Source: JAQVIJ01 sp041287365 | GTDB lineage: Bacteria > Desulfobacterota > Dissulfuribacteria > Dissulfuribacterales > DYLC01 | Length of the DNA: 64,000 bases | Direction of reading: 5' to 3' | Assembly (NCBI GenBank): GCA_041287365.1 | Contig: JBEULL010000004.1 | Span: forward strand, 248,001 to 312,000 | Part shown: positions 35,694-43,736 of the stretch, in pieces | Layout of the letters: every line of letters starts with the position of its first letter | How positions within the stretch are numbered: the first letter of the stretch is position 1 | The notes under the pieces: generated by a model | The model's input: only the letters and a program-made list of their open reading frames with translations | What the model was told of the DNA's origin: nothing | Databases searched by the model: none | Position numbers and translations under genes: made by a program

Positions 35694-37297
35694 GAAGCCG
35701 AGCCCATCAGTCTGCGGCCAATCCCCGCTATAACGACCTTGAGTTCCGGCACATTCAGTACGTAAATAGCGGTGGTATAGAACAGGGCGCCTAAGACTAT
35801 CGATGCCATCAGACCCAATCCCTGTCTCCAGAATCCATAGCCATGCAAGTCGTTTTTGGTAAGCCATACTACGATGCCCATTCCAATGGATGCTATTCCC
35901 ATCTTGCATGCAGCTATTCCAAGCTTTTTCCACTGGAATCCTCCGATCTTTTTGTGCAAAATACCCATCAGAAGCATCAGATTTGCTGTGGCGCTTATGG
36001 ATGTGGCAAGGGCGATGGATCTGTGTTCCAGATGTCGCAGGGTGACAAGAATAAATAGGATGTTAAAAACTACCGCCAGAAAACTACCGACCACAGGCCA
36101 CCTGGTGTCGTTCAGGGCGTAAAACACGGGAGCAATGATCTTTACGCCGGCGTATGCCGTAAGGCCGATGGCATAGAGCTCCAAGGCCTGGGCTGTCATG
36201 ATGGTATCATGGTGAACGAACCTGCCGTGTTCGTATATGAGACGAATGATGGGTTCTGCCAGAAGGAAAAGCCCCACAGAGGCAGGGATGGCCAGGCCAA
36301 GGCACAGGATCAGGCTGGAATGAAGTAACCCTTTCAGGCGTTCCATATCTTTTGAAGCGGCCATCCGCGAGATGGATGGCATACTTGCCACGGACATGGC
36401 TACGCCGAATAGTCCTATGGGAAAGAGCATGAATCGAAAGGCGTAATTGAGCCAGGCCACGCTTCCTTCGGCACACTGGGATGCGAAGTTGGTGTTTACG
36501 AAGATATTGATTTGAGTCGCGGAAAGCCCGATGATAGCAGGGACCATGAGCCTGAAGATGCGTCTTAGCCCTGATTCTGTCAGGTTCCATGCCGGTTTTA
36601 TGTGAAAGCCCTGTTTTTTGAGCAGGGGCACCTGAATCAAAAACTGCATGATACCGCCGGCGAGTGTCCCTATGGCCATGCCGATGATACCGTTTATACC
36701 AAAATGCGGGAGAATCATGGCAAGCCCCGCACCCACCACAATGGAGCCGATGTTGAAACATGCTGATGAAAAGGCCGGAATGAAAAATAGGCCCTTGGTG
36801 TTCAGTATGCCCATGGCAATGGCCGCCTGGGATACAAATAGCAGAAACGGCGCCATGATTAGGGTGAGTAGGGTGGTGAGCTCGATTTTGCCCACTACAT
36901 GTTTGAAGTCCTGCGCCATGAGTTGGACCAGTTCCCAAGAAAACAGCATCTCGATGGTCACGACAAGGGCAACCACCACTCCCATCACAGTAAAGACGTT
37001 ATTGACCAGTCTTTTCAGGTCTTCTGCGCTTCGATTCTTTTCGTAATCCGTAAAGACCGTGACGAATGCAGAGCTCAGTGCACCTTCGGCAAAGAGGTCC
37101 CGCAGCAGATTGGGAATGCGAAATGCCACCACAAAGGCATCCGCTGCCATCCCTGCTCCAAAGAGCCACGCAAACACCTGTTCCCGCACCACGCCCATAA
37201 TGCGGGAGAGAAATACAGCCACACCCACAGAGCCTGCTGATCGGGCCAGTTTCTGGGCATCGGTTCTGTGTTCAGTCACATTGATGGGCTGTTGCAT
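35690..37297 (-). CDS. murJ: Lipid II flippase MurJ (MviN)
   Basis: Inner-membrane flippase for peptidoglycan precursor lipid II, about 535 residues and fourteen predicted helices. Diagnostic stretches are SRIMGVVREQVFAWLFGAG, FRIPNLLRDLFAEGALSSAFV, FRFMLFPIGLFGVAMSVASMP and PIIRLIYEHGRF. The gene starts inside the last 26 bp of the cysK-cysS fusion gene, suggesting translational coupling. The frame from 37336 gives a longer N-terminus without support. Confidence 0.95.
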   Translation of the reverse strand: MQQPINVTEHRTDAQKLARSAGSVGVAVFLSRIMGVVREQVFAWLFGAGMAADAFVVAFRIPNLLRDLFAEGALSSAFVTVFTDYEKNRSAEDLKRLVNNVFTVMGVVVALVVTIEMLFSWELVQLMAQDFKHVVGKIELTTLLTLIMAPFLLFVSQAAIAMGILNTKGLFFIPAFSSACFNIGSIVVGAGLAMILPHFGINGIIGMAIGTLAGGIMQFLIQVPLLKKQGFHIKPAWNLTESGLRRIFRLMVPAIIGLSATQINIFVNTNFASQCAEGSVAWLNYAFRFMLFPIGLFGVAMSVASMPSISRMAASKDMERLKGLLHSSLILCLGLAIPASVGLFLLAEPIIRLIYEHGRFVHHDTIMTAQALELYAIGLTAYAGVKIIAPVFYALNDTRWPVVGSFLAVVFNILFILVTLRHLEHRSIALATSISATANLMLLMGILHKKIGGFQWKKLGIAACKMGIASIGMGIVVWLTKNDLHGYGFWRQGLGLMASIVLGALFYTTAIYVLNVPELKVVIAGIGRRLMGSAS

Positions 37298-39665
37298 GGG
37301 GTACGCAGTAGGAGCCTTCCAGTGTGTCGATGACATGGAACCCCAATCGTTGTAATTTGTCCCTTAGCCTGTCGGCCATGGGCCAGTTCTTTGCCTTTTT
37401 GGCCTGTTCCCGTTGATTAAACAGGTTTTTAGCCTCCTCGGACAGGTATGATGAGTCCAGAACCCTTGTGTCGAGTATGCCAAGTATGCTGTCCATCTCC
37501 AGCATCAGGGTGGAGATGGTCTTCTTCTCTTCGTCTGTTAGTCCTCGTTCTCGCCTGATCAGATGTACCTCTTTGATCAATTTCAGAATGGCTGTGATGG
37601 CATTGGCCACATTGAGGTCGTCTTCCATGGCAGAGATGAATTCCTCCCGCATCCCTGATAATAACCTTGAGATCTTTTCACCTTCTGTGTTCTCTGTTGG
37701 AATTCTTTGGTCTTGTTCTCCCTCTTGATGGGAGCCCAACACGATTGCATACCAGAATTCATCTATCTTTCGAAGCAACCTTACCGATTCCTCCATGGCA
37801 TTGCAGGAATAGTGAATGGGCTTTCTGTAATGGGTTTTAAGGAGAAAAAAACGTATCTCACGGCCTGACCAGCCCTGTTGCAGGAGTTCTCTCAGTGTGA
37901 TGATGTTGTCATTGGCCCTGGAGATCTTTTTGCCCTTCCAATAGACCAGGTCACTGTGCAGCCAGTAGCGGGCAAGGGGTTTACCTGTGAGGGCCATGGC
38001 AATGGCGATTTCGTTTTCGTGGTGAGGAAACATGAGGCTCTTGTCGCTGGTGTGAATGTCAAAGGTGTCTCCCAGGTATTTTCTGGACATGGCCACACAT
38101 TCGATGTGCAGGCCTGGTCTGACCTGCCCCCATTCCGTTTGAAAGCCTATGCCAAATTTCAATTCCTGTAGAGTGACTCTTTTAAACAGAGTGAAATCAG
38201 AGGGATTGTCCTTTTCGTAATTATCGAGGTCCACTGTGCATCCAATATCTAACCCCGTGCGATCTATGCGGGAGAGGGAGCCGTAGTTGGGGAGTTTGGA
38301 GATATCGAAATAGACCGAGCCGTGTTTCACATAGGCATGGCCTGTTTTCAGGAGATTTCTTGTGATCTCCAGCATCCCTTCCACGTGTTCACTGGCCTTG
38401 GGATAGAATGTGGCCGGCTTCACACGTAGTGCTGCCAGAGCATCCATAAATTTTTGGATATATTTTTGTGTGAGTTCAGAAAGGGAGGTTTTATTCGCTA
38501 TGGCCTCTCCGATGGTCTTGTCGTCGATGTCTGTGATATTCATGACATGCACCACCTCGAAGCCCCTGAACTCCAGGACTCGCTGAATCAGATCAGAGAC
38601 CAGGACTCGTCTGCACAGGCCCAAATGGGTCTCCTCATAGGCCGTTGGGCCGCAGCTGTACATGCCTATGCATTTTTTAGCATCCAATGCCTCGAATTTT
38701 TCTTTTTTGCGAGACATGCTGTTGTAGAATCGCAGGCCACCCTTTTGCTGTTGGGTTTCTTTTTTTTGTGATATCGCAAAAAGCCCTGTGCTCAGATATC
38801 GTTCTCCTCCATCTGGGAAGATTACCACAATGAGCCCCTCTTTGAGCCTTGCCGCCTCCTGGATGGCTGCTGCGAAGGCAGCACCTGAACTCATGCCCAC
38901 AAACAGGCCTTCTTCTCGGGCCAGACGCCGAGTGTATTCGAAGGCTTCTTCATCATGAATGTTTAAAATGGTATCCGGTAGATTCTTGTCGTAGATTCCG
39001 GGTTTGTAGGATTCCTTCATGTTTTTTAGGCCCTGGATCTTGTGGCCGAGATATGGTTCCATTCCAACCATTCGAATCGTTGAATTCAATTCCCTCATAC
39101 GTCTGGTGATGCCCATGAGCGTACCGGTCGTGCCCATGGTGGCCACGATGGAAGTGATCTTTCCTCGAGTCTGCTCCCATATCTCAAGGGCTGTGCCGTT
39201 GTAATGGGACATCCAGTTATCGGGATTATTGAATTGATCTGTAAGGAAGTAGCGATCAGGATACGCACGGCCCAGGTTATAGACGGCCTCTATGGCGCCG
39301 TCTGTACCCTGTTTGGCCGGAGTGAGCAATATCTCCGCGCCGAATGCCTGTATGATCTGTCGGCGTTCGATGCTGGCGGCCTCGCTCATGGCTATGAGGC
39401 AGCGATAGCCTTTGACCGCACATACCATAGCCAGACCTATGCCCGTATTGCCGCTGCTGGCCTCTGCAACAATTTTTTGTTTGGTGAGCTCTCCTCTTCT
39501 CTCCGCCCCTTGGATCATGGCCAATGCAATGCGGTCTTTTATGGAGCCTCCTGGGTTGAAGGATTCCATTTTTGCCCATATCTGGACATTTTTATAAGGA
39601 TTGAGGCGGGTTATGGGTATTAAGGGTGTATTACCTATCTTTTCCAAAATGGAAGTGGGCGGCAT
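37272..39665 (-). CDS. Cysteine synthase - cysteinyl-tRNA synthetase fusion
   Basis: 797 residues, two enzymes in one chain. Residues ~1-310 are a PLP cysteine synthase (CysK/CysM type): PLP Lys in PGGSIKDRIA, SSGNTG loop, and TMGTTGTLMG phosphate loop. After a short linker, residues ~325-797 are a class I cysteinyl-tRNA synthetase: YSCGPTAYEETHLG, NITDIDDKTI, RPGLHIEC, FPHHENEIA, with zinc ligands Cys, Cys, His and Glu visible. HIGH reads HLGL and KMSKS reads KISRA, both unusual. AGGAGA precedes ATG 39665. The reading frame is continuous through the junction, so it is a true fusion. It would couple cysteine making to tRNA charging. Confidence 0.9.
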   Translation of the reverse strand: MPPTSILEKIGNTPLIPITRLNPYKNVQIWAKMESFNPGGSIKDRIALAMIQGAERRGELTKQKIVAEASSGNTGIGLAMVCAVKGYRCLIAMSEAASIERRQIIQAFGAEILLTPAKQGTDGAIEAVYNLGRAYPDRYFLTDQFNNPDNWMSHYNGTALEIWEQTRGKITSIVATMGTTGTLMGITRRMRELNSTIRMVGMEPYLGHKIQGLKNMKESYKPGIYDKNLPDTILNIHDEEAFEYTRRLAREEGLFVGMSSGAAFAAAIQEAARLKEGLIVVIFPDGGERYLSTGLFAISQKKETQQQKGGLRFYNSMSRKKEKFEALDAKKCIGMYSCGPTAYEETHLGLCRRVLVSDLIQRVLEFRGFEVVHVMNITDIDDKTIGEAIANKTSLSELTQKYIQKFMDALAALRVKPATFYPKASEHVEGMLEITRNLLKTGHAYVKHGSVYFDISKLPNYGSLSRIDRTGLDIGCTVDLDNYEKDNPSDFTLFKRVTLQELKFGIGFQTEWGQVRPGLHIECVAMSRKYLGDTFDIHTSDKSLMFPHHENEIAIAMALTGKPLARYWLHSDLVYWKGKKISRANDNIITLRELLQQGWSGREIRFFLLKTHYRKPIHYSCNAMEESVRLLRKIDEFWYAIVLGSHQEGEQDQRIPTENTEGEKISRLLSGMREEFISAMEDDLNVANAITAILKLIKEVHLIRRERGLTDEEKKTISTLMLEMDSILGILDTRVLDSSYLSEEAKNLFNQREQAKKAKNWPMADRLRDKLQRLGFHVIDTLEGSYCVPHATAHQCD

Positions 39666-39784
39666 ATGGCATATCTCCTGTCTTGAGCATGACAACCGGC
39701 ATTAAATACCACTTGTCATGGGTTTGCAAGAAAGGTGCAATACCTTGTTTTTATGCTGCATAAAAGGCAGTCGTTTTTTGTCTC

Positions 39785-39813
39785 TTGACAGCTTATAGCT
39801 ATATGGCTATATT
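39785..39813 (+). promoter_or_regulatory. Consensus promoter with overlapping ArsR-type operator
   Basis: TTGACA (39785-39790), 17 bp, TATATT (39808-39813). The inverted repeat TATAGC-TATATG-GCTATA (39794-39811) covers the spacer and the -10. ATG of the ArsR gene is at 39821, 7 bp after the -10, so the transcript must be leaderless or nearly so. The layout predicts autorepression. Confidence 0.8.
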
Positions 39814-39820
39814 CCTATTT

Positions 39821-40177
39821 ATGAAAAAATTCGTTTCATATCTCAAGGCAGCTGGAGACGGTACTCGTTTCAAAATTCTTAAGCTTTTGCAAGAAGGACC
39901 TGCCTGTGTCTGTGAACTGACGGAAGTCCTTGGCCTGGCTCAGCCCACTGTCTCCAAACATCTGCGCATTTTGGAGCATGCAGGCCTGGTGGAGTCCGAA
40001 AGAAATGGCATGCGTGTGGACTATCGTATTCATGCAACTCCTGATTCTGAAGCTGCAGAGCTGTTCGCTTGTGTCGCTCGCTGGCTGGAAGGTGAGCCAG
40101 AAATTGAAAGGCTGCGCTTAAAGTTGAAGACGGTGCGTGGCAAGGCCTGTGAGACTTCAATGCAGGCAATATGTTGA
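39821..40177 (+). CDS. ArsR-family metal(loid)-responsive repressor
   Basis: 118-residue winged-helix repressor. The DNA-binding region has ACVCELTEVLGLAQPTVSKHLRILEHAGLVES. The CVC motif in the alpha-3 position is the thiol site for As(III)/Sb(III)-type or related soft metals in ArsR proteins. It overlaps the permease gene by 7 bp. A consensus promoter with an inverted repeat lies immediately upstream, so it should repress its own operon and release it on metal binding. The TTG at 39785 belongs to the promoter, not the protein. Confidence 0.9.
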   Translation: MKKFVSYLKAAGDGTRFKILKLLQEGPACVCELTEVLGLAQPTVSKHLRILEHAGLVESERNGMRVDYRIHATPDSEAAELFACVARWLEGEPEIERLRLKLKTVRGKACETSMQAIC

Positions 40178-41130
40178 AAGTTTTTACTCTATTGGCTGAC
40201 CTAATAGTTTATGACTGGCTTGGCCTGGAAAAGGGCAGGCACCTCACAGAGGCACTGCATTTCTTCATAGAAGACACCACCAAGATCTTTTTTTTGCTCA
40301 CGGTCATCATCTTTTTTGTCTCCATTATTCGAAGTTTCTTCTCTCCAGAGAGGACGCGCCGGTTTCTGACGGGCAAAAAGCTGTTTTTGGGAAACATCCT
40401 TGCCGCACTTTTGGGTGTGGTTACGCCCTTTTGCTCCTGCTCTGCCTGTCCCTTGTTTATTGGCTTTGTGGAGTCAGGTATTCCTCTGGGAGTGACCTTC
40501 AGTTTTCTGATTTCTTCTCCAATGATAAATGAGGTGGCCCTGGTGCTGCTCTTTGGGCTATTTGGCTGGAAAATTGCTGGATTATATCTGGTATCAGGCC
40601 TTTTGGTAGCGGTGGTGGCTGGTATCGTCATTGGAAAGCTCAGTCTCGAACGCTATGTGCAGGATTATGTCTGGGGCATTCGCATGCAAGAGGTTCAAGA
40701 GGTGCAAATGTCTTGGTCTGATCGCATTTCCTATGCCAAGGGTTATGTGGCAGACATTTTACGCCGCATATGGCCCTATGTCCTGGGTGGCATAGGTGTA
40801 GGTGCCTTGATTCATGGCTATGTGCCGCAGGACTTTCTGCTGCGCTATGCCGGGCCAGAAAACCCTTTGGCAGTGCCAATAGCGGTACTGATAGGTGTGC
40901 CCCTCTATAGCAATGCAGCAGGCGTCATTCCAGTGGTGCAGGCGGTAATGTCCAAGGGCCTGCCCTTGGGTACGACTTTGGCCTTTATGATGGCTGTGAC
41001 CGCCCTTTCTTTGCCTGAGGCTATTATTCTTTCGCAGGTGCTCAAAAAGGAACTGCTGGCCATATTTTTTGGCACAGTAACCGTGGCCATTATTCTTGTG
41101 GGTTATCTTTTCAATTTTATTTTGGCGTAG
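40171..41130 (+). CDS. Permease of the DUF318/YraQ family (metal(loid) efflux candidate)
   Basis: 319-residue polytopic membrane protein. The central motif TPFCSCSACPLFIGFVESGIPLG with Cys-rich CSCSAC and the SSPMINEVALV stretch are hallmarks of PF03773 permeases, which include ArsP-like and copper or zinc export proteins. The second half repeats the pattern at GVPLYSNAAGVIPVVQA. Its place behind an ArsR repressor and before an iron-sulfur protein and thioredoxin argues for thiophilic metal or metalloid export; the exact substrate is unknown. Confidence 0.88.
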   Translation: MLKVFTLLADLIVYDWLGLEKGRHLTEALHFFIEDTTKIFFLLTVIIFFVSIIRSFFSPERTRRFLTGKKLFLGNILAALLGVVTPFCSCSACPLFIGFVESGIPLGVTFSFLISSPMINEVALVLLFGLFGWKIAGLYLVSGLLVAVVAGIVIGKLSLERYVQDYVWGIRMQEVQEVQMSWSDRISYAKGYVADILRRIWPYVLGGIGVGALIHGYVPQDFLLRYAGPENPLAVPIAVLIGVPLYSNAAGVIPVVQAVMSKGLPLGTTLAFMMAVTALSLPEAIILSQVLKKELLAIFFGTVTVAIILVGYLFNFILA

Positions 41131-41139
41131 GAGGTAGCT

Positions 41140-41343
41140 GTGGCTGAACGAATTTGCTGGTGTTTTGGTTATACGGATGAAGACATACGTCAGGATGTGG
41201 CGCAGCACGGTCGCTCTCTGATTTTGGAACGCATCATGGAGAACAAAAAGGGTGGAATATGCGATTGTGTTCACAAAAATCCCAAGGGCAGGTGATGTAT
41301 TGCGGATGTCCGCAAGATTGCGGAAGAAATGATGAAGTCATAG
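41140..41343 (+). CDS. Candidate selenocysteine-containing [2Fe-2S] BFD/CopZ-N-like protein
   Basis: 67 codons: GTG 41140 after AGGAGGTAGCT, TGA at codon 52 (41293-41295), TAG at 41341. Cys6 and Cys8 (ICWCFGYTDEDIR), Cys41 and Cys43 (GGICDC) and the end HKNPKGR-U-CIADVRK fit the small Fe-S metallochaperone family that usually ends NPxGxCCLxxV. The TGA falls exactly on the first Cys of that Cys-Cys pair, and the next 15 codons remain homologous. A hairpin with a G in its loop follows 19 nt later. Selenocysteine is the best reading; truncation at residue 51 is the alternative. Sits between the permease and thioredoxin genes. Confidence 0.72.
41309..41324 (+). promoter_or_regulatory. Candidate bacterial SECIS hairpin
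   Basis: Stem TCCGCA (41309-41314) with TGCGGA (41319-41324) and loop AGAT. The loop begins 20 nt after the TGA, and G is its second base, agreeing with the general bacterial SECIS rule (loop about 16-37 nt from UGA with an early G). A competing hairpin with TTGCGG at 41300-41305 is also possible. Confidence 0.5.
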
Positions 41344-41390
41344 ATCAATTTGCATAAATTTAATTCTAAAAAAAAACGGCGGTGATTACG

Positions 41391-41624
41391 ATGAAAATCG
41401 AAATTCTTGGCCCGGGTTGTGCCCGTTGCCAACAGCTTGCAAAAAATACCGAAGAGGCTGCAAAGGCCCTTGGCATTTCCTGTGAGATTATCAAGGTGAC
41501 CGACATGGCCAAGATTGTAGGCTATGGCGTTATGTCCACACCCGGTATTGTAGTGGACGGAAAGCTCAAGGGTTCGGGCAAACTTTTTACAGTGGATGAG
41601 ATAAAGAATTTTCTTGCAAATTAA
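41391..41624 (+). CDS. Small thioredoxin-like redox protein (CxxC)
   Basis: 77-residue thioredoxin-fold protein with the active site GPGCARCQQLAKN (CARC), cis-Pro in VMSTPGIVVDGKL, and KGSGKLFTVDEI. This is the small redox-active disulfide protein type often encoded with metal or arsenic permeases. ATG 41391 has GGCGGTG upstream. Last gene of the arsR operon. It probably serves as a thiol donor for the neighbouring Fe-S protein or permease, an inference. Confidence 0.9.
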   Translation: MKIEILGPGCARCQQLAKNTEEAAKALGISCEIIKVTDMAKIVGYGVMSTPGIVVDGKLKGSGKLFTVDEIKNFLAN

Positions 41625-41655
41625 AAACTTCTGAGTCAGTCTGTGTTTGTTGTAG

Positions 41656-41676
41656 GGGCAAGCCACTGGCTCGCCC
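41656..41676. terminator. Palindromic GGGCAAGCCA hairpin after the arsR operon
   Basis: GGGCAAGCCA (41656-41665) and TGGCTCGCCC (41667-41676) pair with one A-C mismatch around one base, so the real loop is wider. The sequence resembles widely dispersed GGGCAAGCC-type interspersed repeats. It lies between convergent genes, where it may end transcription. Confidence 0.4.
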
Positions 41677-41691
41677 TTGTATATCAAATAG

Positions 41692-42189
41692 TTAGCATGA
41701 ATCTGTTGACGCGTTTTTGGAACGTCTTAATAGCCAGACTGCGATGACCAGTATCATGATCAACCCTCCAAGCACAGCGGTTTCCAGCATGGCATTTTGA
41801 AAGGCTTGAGGGGTTAGCTGAGTCTCTGCATGTGCCACCTGAAGGGATAGAATGAGGATACGCCTTACACTTGCTATAATCCCCACGAACAGAAATGGCT
41901 CGATACAGGCCATGTGGGATTGACCTTGCAGGACCACCTCCACTGTATGAAATATCTCCAGAAACATGAGGGCTAGAAGCAGGTTGTCCACCGAGTGAAA
42001 GATCACGGAGAAGAATGTGGCGCCCTTGTCGAAGAGGTGCAGGAGGCCAAGGCCGGCATGCCACACGGAGAGTATGGCGGTGCACAGCAGCCCCACGCCT
42101 ACGATTAGATAGAGCAAGCGTTCTATACGCAGGCAAAGATTGCGGGCATCTAACTCCCATCTGGGAATCGATGAATTATTGTTGTCCAT
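41692..42189 (-). CDS. PsiE-like membrane protein
   Basis: 165 residues with four hydrophobic helices. The pattern LLYLIVGVGLLCTAILSVWHAG, DNLLLALMFLEIFHTVEVVLQG, EPFLFVGIIASVRRILILS resembles the phosphate-starvation-inducible PsiE family of unknown function. AAAAGGAATAAGAACT precedes the ATG. It lies 24 bp after korB and on the same strand, possibly the tail of the kor transcript. Confidence 0.75.
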   Translation of the reverse strand: MDNNNSSIPRWELDARNLCLRIERLLYLIVGVGLLCTAILSVWHAGLGLLHLFDKGATFFSVIFHSVDNLLLALMFLEIFHTVEVVLQGQSHMACIEPFLFVGIIASVRRILILSLQVAHAETQLTPQAFQNAMLETAVLGGLIMILVIAVWLLRRSKNASTDSC

Positions 42190-42213
42190 AGTTCTTATTC
42201 CTTTTAATGCATT

Positions 42214-43056
42214 TTAAGCGAAACTATGCATTATTTTCTCAAATTTGTCCAGATTCAGTGATGGTAATCCATGAGGGGATGATAAAGTAGTTTTGTCGGT
42301 TATAATGTTTTGCCTCTCATACAGTACGCCTAAAGGGATCTTGTTCTCCGTGTCTATGTCCTTTCCCATGGCTGCCTTCCAGTCAGTTGGGTCATGGGAT
42401 TCATCCAGTTTGTAGCAGTGCTCCTGATACCAGGCATAGGTATTGACCTTATTGAAAGAGACACAGGGCTGTAAAATATCCACAATGGCCAGTCCTTGAT
42501 ATTGAATAGCCTTTACCATGAGGGCCGTAAGGTGATCAGGCATACCTGCAAAACCACGGGCCACAAAGCCTGCGCCCATTACGATTGCCACTGTCAACGG
42601 GTTAAATGGGACTGCCCGGTTACCATCCGGTTGGGCCTTGGTTACAAAGCCGAGGGGTGAAGTGGGGCTTGCCTGGCCCTTGGTGAGGCCATACACGCGA
42701 TTGTCATGCACGAACACGGTAATGTTGGGATTTTTGCGAATAGCGGCCAAAAAATGGTTGCCGCCTTCACCATAGATGCAGCCATCCCCGCTTTCCACTA
42801 TGACGGTCAAATCAGGCCGAGCAAGCTTGGCACCCATGGCCACAGGTATGGCCCTTCCATGTAGGCCATTGAAGCAGTTGCAGCTCAGGTAGTGAGGGGT
42901 CTTGGCTGCCTGGCCAATCCCTGAGACCATGAGGATATCCTGTGGCCTGAGCCTACATTCCACCAATGCCTTCTTGAGGCTGTTCAATATGCTGAAATTG
43001 CCGCAGCCAGGGCACCATGCGGTTTCAAAGTTTCCGTAATCTTCTATGCTGACCAT
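42214..43056 (-). CDS. korB: 2-oxoacid:ferredoxin oxidoreductase beta subunit
   Basis: 280-residue TPP-binding subunit. The motif GDGCIYGEGGNHFLAAIRKNPNITVFVHDNRVYGLTKGQ binds TPP-Mg, and CPGCGNFSIL and CNCFNGLHGRAIP carry cysteines typical of KorB/PorB-type beta subunits. Together with KorA and KorC it decarboxylates a 2-oxoacid (likely 2-oxoglutarate) and reduces ferredoxin in the reductive or oxidative TCA cycle. It is separated from korA by tpx and a palindromic gap. No ferredoxin-type delta subunit is next to it. Confidence 0.92.
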   Translation of the reverse strand: MVSIEDYGNFETAWCPGCGNFSILNSLKKALVECRLRPQDILMVSGIGQAAKTPHYLSCNCFNGLHGRAIPVAMGAKLARPDLTVIVESGDGCIYGEGGNHFLAAIRKNPNITVFVHDNRVYGLTKGQASPTSPLGFVTKAQPDGNRAVPFNPLTVAIVMGAGFVARGFAGMPDHLTALMVKAIQYQGLAIVDILQPCVSFNKVNTYAWYQEHCYKLDESHDPTDWKAAMGKDIDTENKIPLGVLYERQNIITDKTTLSSPHGLPSLNLDKFEKIMHSFA

Positions 43057-43130
43057 AAGTTCACCTTTCCCATCGCCAAATCTATAAAAAAATAATCTTT
43101 GAGTTATTTATCTCAAAGGGGAACTTTTTG

Positions 43131-43185
43131 AAAACTTTAAAGTTTTTGGAAAGGGGTGTGGGGATACCCCTTTTTTCAAAAAGGG
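43131..43185. repeat. Cluster of overlapping palindromes between tpx and korB
   Basis: AAAACTTTAAAGTTTT (43131-43146) is a perfect palindrome. AAAGGGGT (43150-43157) pairs with ACCCCTTT (43166-43173). CCCTTTTT (43168-43175) pairs with AAAAAGGG (43178-43185). The last two share bases 43168-43173 and so exclude each other, as in an attenuator, or as in an intergenic repeat. It may alter korB expression relative to tpx. Confidence 0.55.
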
Positions 43186-43206
43186 TTTCCCTACAACAAT
43201 AAACAA

Positions 43207-43716
43207 CTAAGCGCCTTTAATCGCGGCTATGGCCTGTGCATAATCTGGCTCATGAGTGAGTTCCGGCACTATCTGCTGATAGATCAACGTATCGTTTTTG
43301 TCCAAAACAAAGATGGCTCGGGCAAGCAGCCTCAATTCCTTTATGAGCACACCGTAATTCATGCCAAAGGAGGCATCCCTGTGGTCTGAAAGGGCCTGAA
43401 CGCGATCGATGCCGTTGGTGGTGCAGAACCTGGCCAGGGCAAATGGTAAATCCATGCTGATATTCAACACCACTACATTTTGTGAAAGACTACTTGCCTC
43501 CTGATTGAAGCGACGGATTTGAAGGTCGCATACTGGAGTATCAAGTGAAGGAGTTACACTTATTACTTTGATTTTATTGGGAAAATCTGCTAACGTGACA
43601 GGAGATAGAGCTTGATTCAATACATTGAAGTCAGGTGCCTTTGTGTTTAATCTGAGTTCGAGTCCTAAAAGGGTAAGGGGATTTCCTTGAAAGGTGATAA
43701 TGCCTTTTCTTTCCAT
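43207..43716 (-). CDS. tpx: Thiol peroxidase
   Basis: 169-residue peroxiredoxin of the Tpx family that reduces hydroperoxides using thioredoxin. The peroxidatic Cys is in VTPSLDTPVCDLQIRRF, and the resolving Cys may be the later Cys in ALARFCTTNGIDRVQAL. The N-terminal TFQGNPLTLLG is family-typical. TAGGAGGCACT precedes the ATG. It lies between korA and korB, both oxygen-sensitive iron-sulfur or TPP enzyme subunits, suggesting protection of the complex. Confidence 0.95.
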   Translation of the reverse strand: MERKGIITFQGNPLTLLGLELRLNTKAPDFNVLNQALSPVTLADFPNKIKVISVTPSLDTPVCDLQIRRFNQEASSLSQNVVVLNISMDLPFALARFCTTNGIDRVQALSDHRDASFGMNYGVLIKELRLLARAIFVLDKNDTLIYQQIVPELTHEPDYAQAIAAIKGA

Positions 43717-43736
43717 AGTGCCTCCTATGTTGTGGT

